Shown one piece after another: positions 25,757 to 35,095 of a DNA stretch of 64,000 nucleotides. Below the pieces are notes generated by a model that saw only the letters and a list, made by a program, of their open reading frames with translations, did not search any database and had not been told where the DNA came from. Made by a program: the position numbers and the translations under genes. Position 1 is the first letter of the stretch, and each line of letters opens with the position of its first letter. Source of the stretch: Niabella drilacis (GTDB taxonomy: Bacteria > Bacteroidota > Bacteroidia > Chitinophagales > Chitinophagaceae); assembly GCF_900101395.1 (NCBI RefSeq), contig NZ_FMZO01000002.1:261840-325839 (forward strand), written 5' to 3'.

Positions 25757-27808
25757 ATGAGGTTTTATTTTGTTTTATTTCTTTTGGTAACGGCTGTTGG
25801 CGCACAGGCGCAGGATCCGTTGGGTGGGGTTGGTAACCGGTTCCGGGGAATGCGAAACGTGGGCTCCGGCAGCGACAGCCTTGCCCGGAGAGATAAATTT
25901 GAGGATTCGATAACCATTACCTACCGTTACCTGGATACCGCCCGGGCCTACAGGCTGGATTCTTCGATCAACGATATTACCCGTTATTTTCCCATACCGG
26001 CAGAATACAATTACATGGGGAACTTTGGTAATGCAGCTCAGTCATACCTGTTTGCACCAAGGATGAAAGCCGGATGGGATCCGGGTTTTCATGCCTTTGA
26101 TAATTATAAGTATACTATTGAGAACGCCCGGTTCTTTACGGCCACCCGTCCTTATTCCGAGCTGAATTACCTGCTGGGTACCCGCTCGGAGCAGTTCATC
26201 GAACTGATGCATACGCAGAACAGGGGACCGAACTGGAATATACATTTTTCATATCGTTTGCTGAATTCGCCGGGCATTTTCCAGAACCAGAAATCGGCGC
26301 ATAACAGTTATCTGATCACCAACTGGGTACAGTCCGTTAACCGGAGGTATCGCAATTACTTTATAGTTGTTGCCAACAAATTGCAGAATACCGAAAATGG
26401 AGGGATCGTTAATAGTGCTTATATCGACAGTGCTGATTACGACCGGAGAGATTATATACCGGTGCGCCTGGGTGGTGGTACCCGCTACTCGGCCGATTTT
26501 TTCAATACCAATGTTGCCACGGGAAATAAATACGCCGATTTTAACGCGCTTATGCGGCAGCAATATGATTTTGGGCGTAAGGACTCCCTGGTAACGGACA
26601 GCACGGTGGTGTCCCTGTTTTTTCCCAGGGTCCGTTTTGAACACACCATCCGGTATAGTAAGTATACCTTCCTGTTTACAGATGCTGCACCGGCAGCGGA
26701 TTATTACAAAGAGTTTTATGACCTGGCATTGGCCGGGGGCAGCAACATATTTTCAAGGCGGGACGACTGGAAGGAGATGGTCAATGATTTTTCTATTTAT
26801 ACGTTCCCCGATGAAAAGAATACCCAGCAGTTTATTAAGCTGGGTGCAGGTGTTCAGAACCTGTCGGGCACTTTTGATACCCTGCAGCGCGAAAATGTGC
26901 TGGAGCTGATCCAGAACCGCGAAAAGAAGAACTACTATAATATTTATGGGCATGGCGAGTACCGCAACCGAACCAAGAACCAGAAATGGGATATGATGGC
27001 CAATGGTAAGATCTATTTTGCAGGAATGAATGCCGGCGATTACGAGGCGGGGGCCAGCATCCAGAGCCTGCTCGGGAAAAAGATCGGAAGCCTGCTGCTG
27101 GGCGCGCAGAACGTGAACCGGACCCCTTCTTTTATTATGCAGAATCCCATCAGCAGTTTTTATTTCAGGGGGAATGAAGATCCGGCTCTTAAAAAAGAAA
27201 ACATCACCCATCTGTACGCGGTGGTTTATCAGCCCCTGCTCAAGCTGGGGCTTACCGGGCATTATTACCTGATGACCAACTACTCCTATTACACCGATTT
27301 TTATAAGATCAACCAGTACAACTCCTTATTCAATGTGCTGCAGATCGGGGCCAACAAGGTATTTGAAACCGGGAAGACCAAACAGTGGAAATGGCGTACA
27401 GAAGTGTATTTTCAGCAGGTGGTTGGCGGTGCGCCCCTGCATATTCCTGCTATTTATACGCGGAACCGTTTTGGTTACGAAGGAAAACTGGGCTATCCCA
27501 AGCTGAATATTGCCATGGGCTTTGAGGCAAAGTACCGTACCAATTACAAGGGAGACGGGTATTCCCCGCTATTGGGCCAGTTCTTTTACCAGGATGATCA
27601 GACCGTACAGTACAAATTGCCCAATATTGCTGCTTATCTTAATTTCCGGATCAACTCCTTTAAAGCATTTGTGCGGGCAGAAAATCTTAATACATTCCGG
27701 AAACTGGGTACTAACTGGGGCTTTAGCAATAATAATTTTGCGGCTACGGACTACCCGTACCCGGGCCTGCTGATCCGCCTGGGCGTATTCTGGGGATTTG
27801 TTAATTAG
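25757..27808 (+). CDS. Putative outer-membrane porin/beta-barrel protein
   Basis: A 683-residue protein with a signal peptide (about 1-18, ending GAQAQ) and long alternating polar/aromatic stretches typical of an outer-membrane beta-barrel (for example YRTNYKGDGYSPLLGQFFYQ), ending in a C-terminal aromatic strand (GLLIRLGVFWGFVN). It resembles the large Bacteroidota 'putative porin' family. It follows the nucleoside phosphorylase gene by 9 bp, so it may share its promoter; whether it passes nucleosides is unknown. The downstream 80 bp include a hairpin without a T-tract. Confidence 0.82.
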   Translation: MRFYFVLFLLVTAVGAQAQDPLGGVGNRFRGMRNVGSGSDSLARRDKFEDSITITYRYLDTARAYRLDSSINDITRYFPIPAEYNYMGNFGNAAQSYLFAPRMKAGWDPGFHAFDNYKYTIENARFFTATRPYSELNYLLGTRSEQFIELMHTQNRGPNWNIHFSYRLLNSPGIFQNQKSAHNSYLITNWVQSVNRRYRNYFIVVANKLQNTENGGIVNSAYIDSADYDRRDYIPVRLGGGTRYSADFFNTNVATGNKYADFNALMRQQYDFGRKDSLVTDSTVVSLFFPRVRFEHTIRYSKYTFLFTDAAPAADYYKEFYDLALAGGSNIFSRRDDWKEMVNDFSIYTFPDEKNTQQFIKLGAGVQNLSGTFDTLQRENVLELIQNREKKNYYNIYGHGEYRNRTKNQKWDMMANGKIYFAGMNAGDYEAGASIQSLLGKKIGSLLLGAQNVNRTPSFIMQNPISSFYFRGNEDPALKKENITHLYAVVYQPLLKLGLTGHYYLMTNYSYYTDFYKINQYNSLFNVLQIGANKVFETGKTKQWKWRTEVYFQQVVGGAPLHIPAIYTRNRFGYEGKLGYPKLNIAMGFEAKYRTNYKGDGYSPLLGQFFYQDDQTVQYKLPNIAAYLNFRINSFKAFVRAENLNTFRKLGTNWGFSNNNFAATDYPYPGLLIRLGVFWGFVN

Positions 27809-27828
27809 CGCAGCAAACTATTTTTCAT

Positions 27829-27853
27829 ACAACCTGTTTAAAAGAAAGGTTGT
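27829..27853. repeat. Short inverted repeat after the porin gene
   Basis: ACAACCT and AGGTTGT are separated by 11 bases. No T-run follows on either strand, so I do not call it a terminator. It may be an attenuator or chance. Confidence 0.3.
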
Positions 27854-27888
27854 CTCCATAAAAGGAATTCACTTTTAATAAATGAAAT

Positions 27889-28242
27889 ATGAAACAATTG
27901 GGAACCATTCTCCTGGGCATCATGCTGCTGATGGCCACCGGGGTACAGGCGCAGACAAAGACCGAAAAAATATCGGTTTCTGGTAATTGCGGGATGTGTA
28001 AAAAAACGATCGAGAAAGCCGCCAAAACGGCCGGGGCCAAAGAAGCTGTTTGGGATATTCCTACAAAAGAGCTTTTAGTGAAATATGATGCTAAAAAAAC
28101 AAGCAGTAATAAAATTCAAAACGCTGTGGCAGATGCGGGGTACGATACCCGGGATGTGAAGGGCAGGGACGCAGCCTACGAAAAGCTGCATGCCTGCTGC
28201 CAGTATGAGCGCACAAAGACCTATACGGCAGTTCAGCAGTAA
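27889..28242 (+). CDS. Secreted heavy-metal-associated (HMA) domain protein
   Basis: A 117-residue periplasmic protein: signal peptide about 1-22, then one ferredoxin-like HMA domain with the metal site GNCGMCKKTIEKA (Cys34, Cys37) and a tail with HACCQY. HMA domains bind Cu(I) and similar soft metals. The N-terminal half is clearly related to the first domain of the protein at 45356-46207, which has lost the first Cys. The TlpA-like gene starts 17 bp downstream, probably in the same operon; a copper-delivery and thiol-redox pairing is plausible but inferred. Confidence 0.88.
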   Translation: MKQLGTILLGIMLLMATGVQAQTKTEKISVSGNCGMCKKTIEKAAKTAGAKEAVWDIPTKELLVKYDAKKTSSNKIQNAVADAGYDTRDVKGRDAAYEKLHACCQYERTKTYTAVQQ

Positions 28243-28259
28243 TCACCGGACAGTTCCTG

Positions 28260-28775
28260 ATGACAAAGTGGAGGCTCACCCTTCTCGTATATATGATTGC
28301 AGCAGGGGGTGCTACGGCTCAAACTGTAGTAACCCCTGCTGCCGCTCCCCCTTTTTCCCTGCCGGATCAGAACGGAACACCGGTTTCGCTGGAAAAATAT
28401 AGGAAAAGCATGGTCCTGGTTCAGTTTTGGGCATCCTGGTGTTTGCCCTGCAGGATCGAAAACCGGAGACTGGTCAAACAGTACCCGCGCTTCAATGATC
28501 TGCCTTTTGAGATCCTGAGCATTTCGGTAGACGTTGACAGGGCGCAATGGAAAAACGCCATAGCAGCCGATAAAATGGCCTGGCCCCAGTTGCTCGATGA
28601 TACCAATAAGGCGGGGTGCGCTGCCTGCCGGTGGGGCGCCGGTACGCTGCCTGCTTCATTTCTTATAGATCCGGAAGGCAGGATCATTGCGGTGGATGCC
28701 GCATCGTTACTGACCGGTGATCCCCGGGGCTTCAGGAAGCTGCTACAGAAACGCCTTGCCCCGGGATCCCGCTGA
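28260..28775 (+). CDS. TlpA-like periplasmic thioredoxin-fold protein
   Basis: A 171-residue thiol-disulfide oxidoreductase with a signal peptide (about 1-21) and an AhpC/TSA-like thioredoxin fold. The active site WCLPC (Cys61, Cys64) sits in FWASWCLPCRIENRRL, with the cis-Pro in GTLPASFLID. A second CxxC (Cys120-Cys123, GCAACRWG) lies just before the cis-Pro, which is not a usual feature and could form a second redox or metal pair. It probably acts with the HMA protein encoded immediately upstream. Confidence 0.9.
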   Translation: MTKWRLTLLVYMIAAGGATAQTVVTPAAAPPFSLPDQNGTPVSLEKYRKSMVLVQFWASWCLPCRIENRRLVKQYPRFNDLPFEILSISVDVDRAQWKNAIAADKMAWPQLLDDTNKAGCAACRWGAGTLPASFLIDPEGRIIAVDAASLLTGDPRGFRKLLQKRLAPGSR

Positions 28776-28921
28776 CGCTCCCATTGTTTCCGCATTGACC
28801 CTGCAACAAGGAGGAAACCTTGCCCCTGATACACGAAAAACATTCGTGCGGTTTTTCACCATGTGAAGACCATATTTTTTAAATTTTCCCGATTTCGTAA
28901 ATACAGCAGCCCTGAGGCCGA

Positions 28922-28929
28922 TAATTTTG
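28922..28929 (+). promoter_or_regulatory. -7 box of the PepSY gene promoter
   Basis: TAATTTTG fits TAnnTTTG; it ends six bases before the ATG at 28936, implying a leaderless or very short-leader transcript. Confidence 0.6.
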
Positions 28930-28935
28930 CGGCCT

Positions 28936-30114
28936 ATGCAGCGTGGTAGATTCAGAAAATTTTTTAACGATATCCATCTTTGGCTGGGACTGGCCAGCGG
29001 GATCGTGCTTTTTTTAGTATGTCTTTCAGGAACTATCTATACGTTCCGGACCGAAGTGGAAGAGCGGCTGAATAAAAAGGTCTATTTTGTTGACTATAAG
29101 GAAGGAATGAGCCCGTTGCCCCTGCAAACGCTGGTAGCCGCGGTGGCAAAGGGACAGGGAAGCCCGGTTGCGGGCGTTACCATTCCTGCCACACCACAGA
29201 AAGCCTGGTCTTTTTCTATAAAACCGAAAGGCAAAGAAAAGGGCAGGGGCAAAACCGTATTGGTAAACCCTTATACCGGGATCATTACCGGCGATACAGA
29301 AACAGGGAGCAGTAAGTTCTTTATGACCATGATGAAACTGCACCGCTGGTTATTGATGGAGCAGTCTACCGGGCGGATCATTGTTGGGATAGCTACCCTC
29401 ATTTTTGTAGTGCTGCTGCTTTCGGGGATCATTTTATGGCTGCCCCGGCGGTTGCGCTACTGGAAACAGGGGCTGGTGATCCTGTTCTCCGGGAAATGGA
29501 AGCGGGTTAATCATGATCTGCATAATGTGCTGGGATTTTATTCCTTTATCTTTTTACTGATCATGTCGCTTACCGGCCTGTGCTGGTCCTTTGAATGGTA
29601 CAAAACGGGAGCGTCGAAAGTATTGGGAGCAGAGGTATTTGGCGGCAAAAAGGAAAAACCGGCAAAATCGGCTATTACGGGAACAGCAATGTTATCTGCA
29701 GATAAAGTGTTGGAAACAGGCAATAGCCAGCTGAATTACAGGGGTATTACCCGCCTGAGCTTTCCTGCCGACAGTGCCGGCACATTCAGCATTTCCAAAA
29801 ACAATGCGGCCTCCTGGAACAGCGCCGCAACGGATCGCGTCATCATTGATGCCTATAGTGGCGCCGTGCTTAAAAAAGAGCTCTTTGCGTCAAAAACCGC
29901 CGGTCAAAAAATAGCGGCCAGTATCCGCCCCATCCATACAGGGGAGATCTATGGTCTTTTTTCAAAGATTATTTATTTTATCTGCTGCCTGATAGCTACC
30001 AGTTTACCGGTAACCGGTACTATTATCTGGCTGAATAAGCTGAAAAAAAAGAAGTCTAAAAGCAGGGCCGTAAAATTGCCGGCAAAAGCACAACCCGTAG
30101 CGGCTGTGGTTTGA
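28936..30114 (+). CDS. PepSY-associated transmembrane protein
   Basis: Inner-membrane protein of the iron-regulated PepSY_TM family, 392 residues. It has about four membrane spans: near 18-38 (GLASGIVLFLVCLSGTIYTF), about 148-170, about 200-220 and near 345-370. Two conserved His-containing motifs are visible, FNDIHLWLG at the start and MKLHRWLLM after the first periplasmic loop. Members often act as ferric-siderophore or haem-linked reductases. A TTG three codons upstream overlaps the -7 box, so I prefer the ATG. Nearby genes give no siderophore context. Confidence 0.88.
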   Translation: MQRGRFRKFFNDIHLWLGLASGIVLFLVCLSGTIYTFRTEVEERLNKKVYFVDYKEGMSPLPLQTLVAAVAKGQGSPVAGVTIPATPQKAWSFSIKPKGKEKGRGKTVLVNPYTGIITGDTETGSSKFFMTMMKLHRWLLMEQSTGRIIVGIATLIFVVLLLSGIILWLPRRLRYWKQGLVILFSGKWKRVNHDLHNVLGFYSFIFLLIMSLTGLCWSFEWYKTGASKVLGAEVFGGKKEKPAKSAITGTAMLSADKVLETGNSQLNYRGITRLSFPADSAGTFSISKNNAASWNSAATDRVIIDAYSGAVLKKELFASKTAGQKIAASIRPIHTGEIYGLFSKIIYFICCLIATSLPVTGTIIWLNKLKKKKSKSRAVKLPAKAQPVAAVV

Positions 30115-30281
30115 GGCGTCCGTTAGACCTTCCAGGTCTGAAACGGGATCTAATGTTAAACCTGGACCCCGCGCCGGCAGCGATTCCGTAATTATTGGAT
30201 GAGTGGCAGCCGGGATAGTTGTTTACCATTATTAATTTCTTATCTTCATCCCTGAAAAGGAGTATAAAAAAAGAGGTAGGG

Positions 30282-31298
30282 ATGAACATGGAACCGATCA
30301 ATTTAAAAAAACTGGCGTCTCTTTTACATCTTTCTATAAGCACCGTTTCAAAAGCGCTGCGCGACAGCCACGAGATCAGTGCCGATACAAAGAAACGGGT
30401 GATGGACCTGGCGCGCGAGCTGAACTATGAACCCAACCCCTATGCCGGTAGTCTGCGGAAATTCAAAAGCAAGACCATTGCGGTCGTAGTTCCGGATATC
30501 ATCAACAATTTTTTCATTTTTGCTATTAAGGGCATACAGGAAACGGCCCATGCAAAAGGATACCATGTGCTGATCTACATTACCAATGAAGACCCGGAAT
30601 ATGAAAAAGATGTAGTGCGGCATATGACCAACGGCCGTGTAGACGGGGTGGTTATTTCCCTTACAAGTCCTATTGATGATACCGATCATTTGAAACACCT
30701 GCAGGAAAAAGGCGTGCCGGTTGTGTTCTTTGACCGCGTTGCTGAGGGATTCAATACCAGTATTATTACCACTAACAACTATGCTAGCGCTTATAACGGC
30801 ACCCGTTACCTGATCGAACAGGGGTGTAAGCGGATCGCGCATTGCCAGGTATCGGACAAAATATCTATTGGAATTGACCGGCTTGCGGGGTACAAAAAAG
30901 CGTTGGAGGATGCCGGCATTGCCGTACGCCCGGAATGGATCCTGACCAGTGATAAAAATTATGAGCATGATACCACACTGATCGAAAAAACACTGCTGCA
31001 AAAGAATGCTCCCGATGGTTTGTTTACCTCGGTGGAAACGCATGCGCTCATTGCCTATGATGTTTGCCGGAAACACGGCATTGATATGCCCGGGAAGTTA
31101 AAGTTGCTCAGCTTTAGTAATATGCCCACAGCGCATTTGCTGAAGCCTTCGCTTTCAACCATTACGCAGCCGGCGTTTGAGATCGGTCAGGCTGCCGTGC
31201 AACAACTGATCCAGGTACTGGAAAAACCATCGCGTTACGCGCCCGAAACGATCAATATGGATTCCGTATTGATTAAACGCGAATCTACCGGGAAATAG
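30282..31298 (+). CDS. LacI-family transcriptional regulator
   Basis: A 338-residue regulator with the helix-turn-helix LKKLASLLHLSISTVSKALR, hinge residues YEPNPYAGSL and a sugar-binding-like domain (IAVVVPDIINNFFIFAIKG, VDGVVISLTSP, PVVFFDRV). The frame extends to a TTG at 30219, but the ATG at 30282 (or the one two codons later) gives the normal N-terminus. Targets are not evident: the flanking genes are a PepSY protein upstream and an AraC regulator downstream, neither a typical sugar catabolism gene. Confidence 0.92.
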   Translation: MNMEPINLKKLASLLHLSISTVSKALRDSHEISADTKKRVMDLARELNYEPNPYAGSLRKFKSKTIAVVVPDIINNFFIFAIKGIQETAHAKGYHVLIYITNEDPEYEKDVVRHMTNGRVDGVVISLTSPIDDTDHLKHLQEKGVPVVFFDRVAEGFNTSIITTNNYASAYNGTRYLIEQGCKRIAHCQVSDKISIGIDRLAGYKKALEDAGIAVRPEWILTSDKNYEHDTTLIEKTLLQKNAPDGLFTSVETHALIAYDVCRKHGIDMPGKLKLLSFSNMPTAHLLKPSLSTITQPAFEIGQAAVQQLIQVLEKPSRYAPETINMDSVLIKRESTGK

Positions 31299-31361
31299 CC
31301 GATCCGTAAAAAGTACCATAAATAGCGCTGTTTGGTCCGGGCTGCGGAAAAAACCATTTTG

Positions 31362-31369
31362 TACCTTTG
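31362..31369 (+). promoter_or_regulatory. -7 box upstream of AraC gene
   Basis: TACCTTTG matches TAnnTTTG, 18 bases before the proposed GTG start of the AraC-family gene. A TTTG at 31331-31334 is too far (27 bases) for the normal spacing. Confidence 0.5.
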
Positions 31370-31387
31370 CACTCTCAAAATGCGTTT

Positions 31388-32272
31388 GTGGCACAAAAGG
31401 AAAAAATACCTGTTTATTCGATCGGTAACCTGTTACAGGAGCCAATACCGCAGGCAGCGCTTCAGGCTGAATACTTTTCGGCGTACCTGGAGAAGCATTA
31501 TGCGGATTTGCACCGGCCGCACCGGCATTCCTTTTATCATATGGTACTTTTTACTTCCGGAGAAGGAACCCATACCATCGATTTTGACCGTTTTGAAGTA
31601 AAACCCTTCCAGGTATATTGCATGGTTCCGGGTCAGGTGCATAGCTGGCATTTTACGGCGGCGGTAACGGGGTACGTGGCTAATTTTCCTGATCATTTTT
31701 TCCGGGATTTCCTGTTTAACCCCTATTACCTGGAGCGGTTCCCTTTTTTTAGCGGCAGCAGCGCGGAGAGCGTTTTTCAGCTGCCGGCGCCGCTTCACGA
31801 AAAAGTGCCGGCTCTTTTTGAAGAACTGATTGCATTGGCCCCGGATGCAACAGCGTCACCGGATATGAACCGGGTGCTTTTGTTACAGATCCTGTTGCTG
31901 ATGGGGAATGCCATTGCCGGTCATCCGGCCAAAGCCATCCCGGAACAAAAGAAAATGATTTTACATAACTTGCGGCGGTTAATTGATGTCCATTACAGAT
32001 CCATACGGCTGCCGAAGGAGTATGCCGATCTGTTATACATTACCCCCAACCATCTGAATGCGCTGTGCAGGGATCTTTTGGGGCAAACGGCGGGGGAGCT
32101 GATCCGGAACCGGGTATTGCTGGAGGCCAAACGCCTGTTGATCAACGAAAATAAAACCGTGGCAGAGATCGCTTATGAGCTTAATTTCCAGGATAACTCT
32201 TATTTTAACCGCTTTTTTAAAAAATACGAGGGCGTAACGCCCGATGAATTCCGAAAACAATTTTTAAAGTAA
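31388..32272 (+). CDS. AraC-family transcriptional regulator
   Basis: A regulator of about 294 residues. The N-terminal cupin-like sensor domain includes PHRHSFYHMVLFTSGEGTHTIDF and VYCMVPGQVHSWHF; the C-terminal part has two helix-turn-helices (LPKEYADLLYITPNHLNALC and KTVAEIAYELNFQDNSYFNRFFKKYEGVTPDEFR). No ATG is in frame near the start: I chose GTG at 31388 because it lies after a consensus -7 box; a TTG at 31367 overlaps that box. The start is therefore uncertain by about seven codons. The DUF983 gene follows after 12 bp. Confidence 0.88.
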   Translation: MAQKEKIPVYSIGNLLQEPIPQAALQAEYFSAYLEKHYADLHRPHRHSFYHMVLFTSGEGTHTIDFDRFEVKPFQVYCMVPGQVHSWHFTAAVTGYVANFPDHFFRDFLFNPYYLERFPFFSGSSAESVFQLPAPLHEKVPALFEELIALAPDATASPDMNRVLLLQILLLMGNAIAGHPAKAIPEQKKMILHNLRRLIDVHYRSIRLPKEYADLLYITPNHLNALCRDLLGQTAGELIRNRVLLEAKRLLINENKTVAEIAYELNFQDNSYFNRFFKKYEGVTPDEFRKQFLK

Positions 32273-32284
32273 CGCAATATATAT

Positions 32285-32752
32285 ATGGAACCTGTACCTA
32301 CAATAGCAGCAGCTACCGATAAAGAAAAAGATAAAATACCCAGTTATTTCAATGTAGTGGCCTCCCAATGCCCCAGGTGCCGGCGGCACAGCATGTTTGA
32401 AGTGAAAAATCCTTATAAACTGAAAACAACCATGCGGATGTACCAGGAGTGCCCCGTATGTAAACAGCCTTTTGAGCTGGAAACCGGCTTTTATTTTGGA
32501 GCAGGTTATGTGAGTTATGCGCTGGCTGTTGCCCTGAGCGTATCCACCCTGGTGGCCTGGTGGGTATTTATAGGGTTGAGTATTTATGACGACCGCTGGA
32601 TCTACTGGCTGATCTTTAATGCCGTTTTCCTCATTTGTATGCAGCCGGTGCTGATGCGGATGGCCCGTAGCATCTGGCTTTCCTTTTTTGTACGGTATGA
32701 CCGTAAGTGGTATGCCAATGCGCCTTCAAGGGTGAAGAAAAAGGGAAGCTGA
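32285..32752 (+). CDS. DUF983 membrane protein with zinc-ribbon-like cysteines
   Basis: A 155-residue protein. The cytoplasmic N-terminal part has two CxxC pairs (CPRC at 29-32 and CPVC at 56-59), likely a zinc ribbon, followed by ETGFYFGAGYVSYAL and two membrane spans. This arrangement defines DUF983, whose function is not established. It begins 12 bp after the AraC gene and is probably co-transcribed with it. Confidence 0.9.
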   Translation: MEPVPTIAAATDKEKDKIPSYFNVVASQCPRCRRHSMFEVKNPYKLKTTMRMYQECPVCKQPFELETGFYFGAGYVSYALAVALSVSTLVAWWVFIGLSIYDDRWIYWLIFNAVFLICMQPVLMRMARSIWLSFFVRYDRKWYANAPSRVKKKGS

Positions 32753-32848
32753 TCGTTTCTTCATTAGCCGCAGCGCCCCCTTTTTTTGGGGAAAATGTTT
32801 CTAATAAGAGAATGAATGACCTAAGAGACAGGGGGCACCGTTCCACCA

Positions 32849-32946
32849 GTCATCCTTGTCCCCGGAGGCAGGTACCAAACAGCTGCCATATGTGCCACAG
32901 CACAAGTGTGCGACGCAACCAGGCTGATGGTAGCATTGTTGATGAC
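32849..32946 (+). ncRNA. Possible structured RNA upstream of rpsA (speculative)
   Basis: The ends GTCATC (32849-32854) and GATGAC (32941-32946) are perfectly complementary and enclose three smaller helices: GGCAG/CTGCC (32867-32871 with 32883-32887), TGTGC/GCACA around a CACA loop (32891-32904) and ACCA/TGGT (32918-32921 with 32928-32931). I do not recognise a known RNA family, and the pattern could arise by chance. Confidence 0.2.
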
Positions 32947-33006
32947 TAAATGAAAATCAATTAGTTATAATAGTGCGCCCGATTAGGCAATTCCCCCGGA
33001 ATTTTG

Positions 33007-33014
33007 TAACTTTG
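33007..33014 (+). promoter_or_regulatory. -7 box of rpsA promoter
   Basis: TAACTTTG fits the consensus and lies 32 bases before the rpsA ATG, giving a short untranslated leader of roughly 25 bases. Confidence 0.6.
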
Positions 33015-33046
33015 CAGTCCGAATTTAAAAACCTTCGGATTTATTT

Positions 33047-34981
33047 ATGTTTCAATTATTTTTTAAACAATTAAACGCTGATGCACAGGAGACTGCGGGC
33101 GCTGCCGGAGAACCGGTAGAAGAAGCGTCTACAGCGACAACCACTGCACCTGTAGAAGCTGCTAAACCGGCAGAAGCACCTGTTGCTGTTGAAACTGCAC
33201 ACGACGATTTCGACTGGAGCGTGGACAAACGCAACGTATCTTCTTATTCAAAAGAAGAAAAAGAAAAGTATGACAAAGTGTATGAAAATACGTTCATACA
33301 GTTAAACGATGGTGAGCTGATCAACGGTACTGTTGTAGGGATCACCAACACAGATGTGGTATTGAACATCGGTTTTAAAAGCGATGGTTTGATCTCTCTG
33401 AACGAATTCCGCGATCTTCAGGGCCTGAAAGTGGGGGATGAAGTAGAGGTGATGATCGTTGAGAAAGAAGACCGGGATGGTCACCTGAACCTGAGCCGTA
33501 AACAAGCCCGCACTACCCGTGCATGGGAGCGTATTGTGGAGGTGAACAAAACAGGCGAAGTGGTTACCGGACAGGTTACTTCAAAGACCAAGGGTGGTTT
33601 GATCGTAGATGTATTTGGTATGGAAACCTTCCTGCCAGGTTCTCAGATCGATGTGAAACCGGTTACCGACTACGATCAGTTTGTAGGTAAGACCATGGAA
33701 TTCAAAGTGGTTAAGATCAACGAAACCATTAAGAACGCTGTGGTATCGCACAAAGCGCTGATCGAAAGCGATATTGAAGCACAACGTGCTGAGATCATCG
33801 GTAAACTGGAAAAAGGCCAGGTACTGGAAGGTACGGTTAAAAACATCACCGACTTTGGTGCGTTCATGGACCTGGGCGGACTGGATGGTTTACTGTATAT
33901 CACTGATATTTCATGGGGACGTATCTCTCACCCGAACGAAGTACTGAAGATCGATCAGAAAGTGAACGTGGTGGTACTGGACTTCGACGACGAGAAAAAA
34001 CGGATCAGCCTGGGTCTGAAACAACTGACTCCGCACCCATGGGATGTATTGCCCGAAGCTATTGTTGAAGGCAACACCGTGAAAGGTAAAGTAGTAAATA
34101 TTGAAGATTACGGTGCATTCCTGGAAATCACTCCGGGTGTAGAAGGTCTGGTTCACGTAAGTGAAATTACATGGGCTAACACGCCTGTAAATGCTAAGGA
34201 CTTCTTTAAACTGGGTGATGAGCACGAAGCGAAGATCGTAACGTTGGATAAAGATACCCGCAAAATGAGCCTGTCTATCAAACAACTGACAGAAGACCCA
34301 TGGAGCGATATCGAAACCCGCTTTGCTGAAGGCACCAAGCATACCGGTGAGGTGAAGAACATCACCAACTACGGTGTGTTTGTAGAACTGGCACAGGGTA
34401 TTGGTGGTATGATCCACATCAGCGACCTGAGCTGGCTGAAACGCTTCAACCATCCGGGCGAGTACACGAAAGTGGGCGAAAACATTGATGTAGTGATCCT
34501 GGGTATCGATAAAGATAACCGGAAACTGCAGCTGGGACACAAACAGCTGGAGGAAGATCCCTGGAATACCCTTCAGGACACTTTTGCCATCGGCAGTGTG
34601 CATGAAGGAACCATTGTACGCAGGGACGATAAAGGTGCTACCGTTCAGTTGCCTTACGGCCTGGAAGGTTTTGCTCCCAACCGTCACCTGAATACACAGG
34701 ATGGTAAATCCGTGAACCTGGATGAAACCGCTCCGTTTATGGTGATCGAATTCGATCGGAATGAAAAGCGCATTGTATTGTCTCATACCCGCGTTTGGGA
34801 ACAATCTGCATACGAAGAAAGAGAGTCTGTGAAGAAAGATGCACGCGCTGAGGCGGAAAAAACCAAAAAAGCAGTGAAGAACATCCAGAACAAGGTTGAA
34901 AAAGCAACCCTGGGTGACCTGAGCGCTTTGGCGGATATCCGGAAGAAACTGGACCAGGAAAATTCTGGTAAATCAGAATAA
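33047..34981 (+). CDS. rpsA: 30S ribosomal protein S1
   Basis: RNA-binding ribosomal protein, 644 residues. An Ala/Glu-rich N-terminal extension of about 75 residues precedes about six S1 (OB-fold) repeats at roughly 85-155, 170-240, 255-325, 340-412, 427-500 and 513-580, seen in repeated blocks such as GTVKNITDFGAFMDLGGLDGLLYITDISW and VEGLVHVSEITW. The C-terminus is charged and helical (KKDARAEAEKTKKAVKNI). The extension and acidic start are usual in Bacteroidota S1. A strong terminator follows. Confidence 0.97.
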   Translation: MFQLFFKQLNADAQETAGAAGEPVEEASTATTTAPVEAAKPAEAPVAVETAHDDFDWSVDKRNVSSYSKEEKEKYDKVYENTFIQLNDGELINGTVVGITNTDVVLNIGFKSDGLISLNEFRDLQGLKVGDEVEVMIVEKEDRDGHLNLSRKQARTTRAWERIVEVNKTGEVVTGQVTSKTKGGLIVDVFGMETFLPGSQIDVKPVTDYDQFVGKTMEFKVVKINETIKNAVVSHKALIESDIEAQRAEIIGKLEKGQVLEGTVKNITDFGAFMDLGGLDGLLYITDISWGRISHPNEVLKIDQKVNVVVLDFDDEKKRISLGLKQLTPHPWDVLPEAIVEGNTVKGKVVNIEDYGAFLEITPGVEGLVHVSEITWANTPVNAKDFFKLGDEHEAKIVTLDKDTRKMSLSIKQLTEDPWSDIETRFAEGTKHTGEVKNITNYGVFVELAQGIGGMIHISDLSWLKRFNHPGEYTKVGENIDVVILGIDKDNRKLQLGHKQLEEDPWNTLQDTFAIGSVHEGTIVRRDDKGATVQLPYGLEGFAPNRHLNTQDGKSVNLDETAPFMVIEFDRNEKRIVLSHTRVWEQSAYEERESVKKDARAEAEKTKKAVKNIQNKVEKATLGDLSALADIRKKLDQENSGKSE

Positions 34982-35001
34982 GCGTATCCGTTTTGATATT
35001 G

Positions 35002-35036
35002 AAAAGCTGTACCGGTAAAACGGTGCAGCTTTTTTT
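35002..35036 (+). terminator. Rho-independent terminator of rpsA
   Basis: AAAAGCTGtACCG and CGGTgCAGCTTTT pair around a GTAAAA loop with one mismatch, followed by seven T. It lies about 20 bp after the rpsA stop codon. Confidence 0.85.
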
Positions 35037-35095
35037 ATGGGCGTTATGGGGGCGCCTGAAAAACGTTTAATTTAGCCGCTTTAAAATTCATCCCA

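Noticed and set aside
27829-27853. Hairpin after the porin gene as a terminator
   Set aside because: No T-run follows the stem on either strand.
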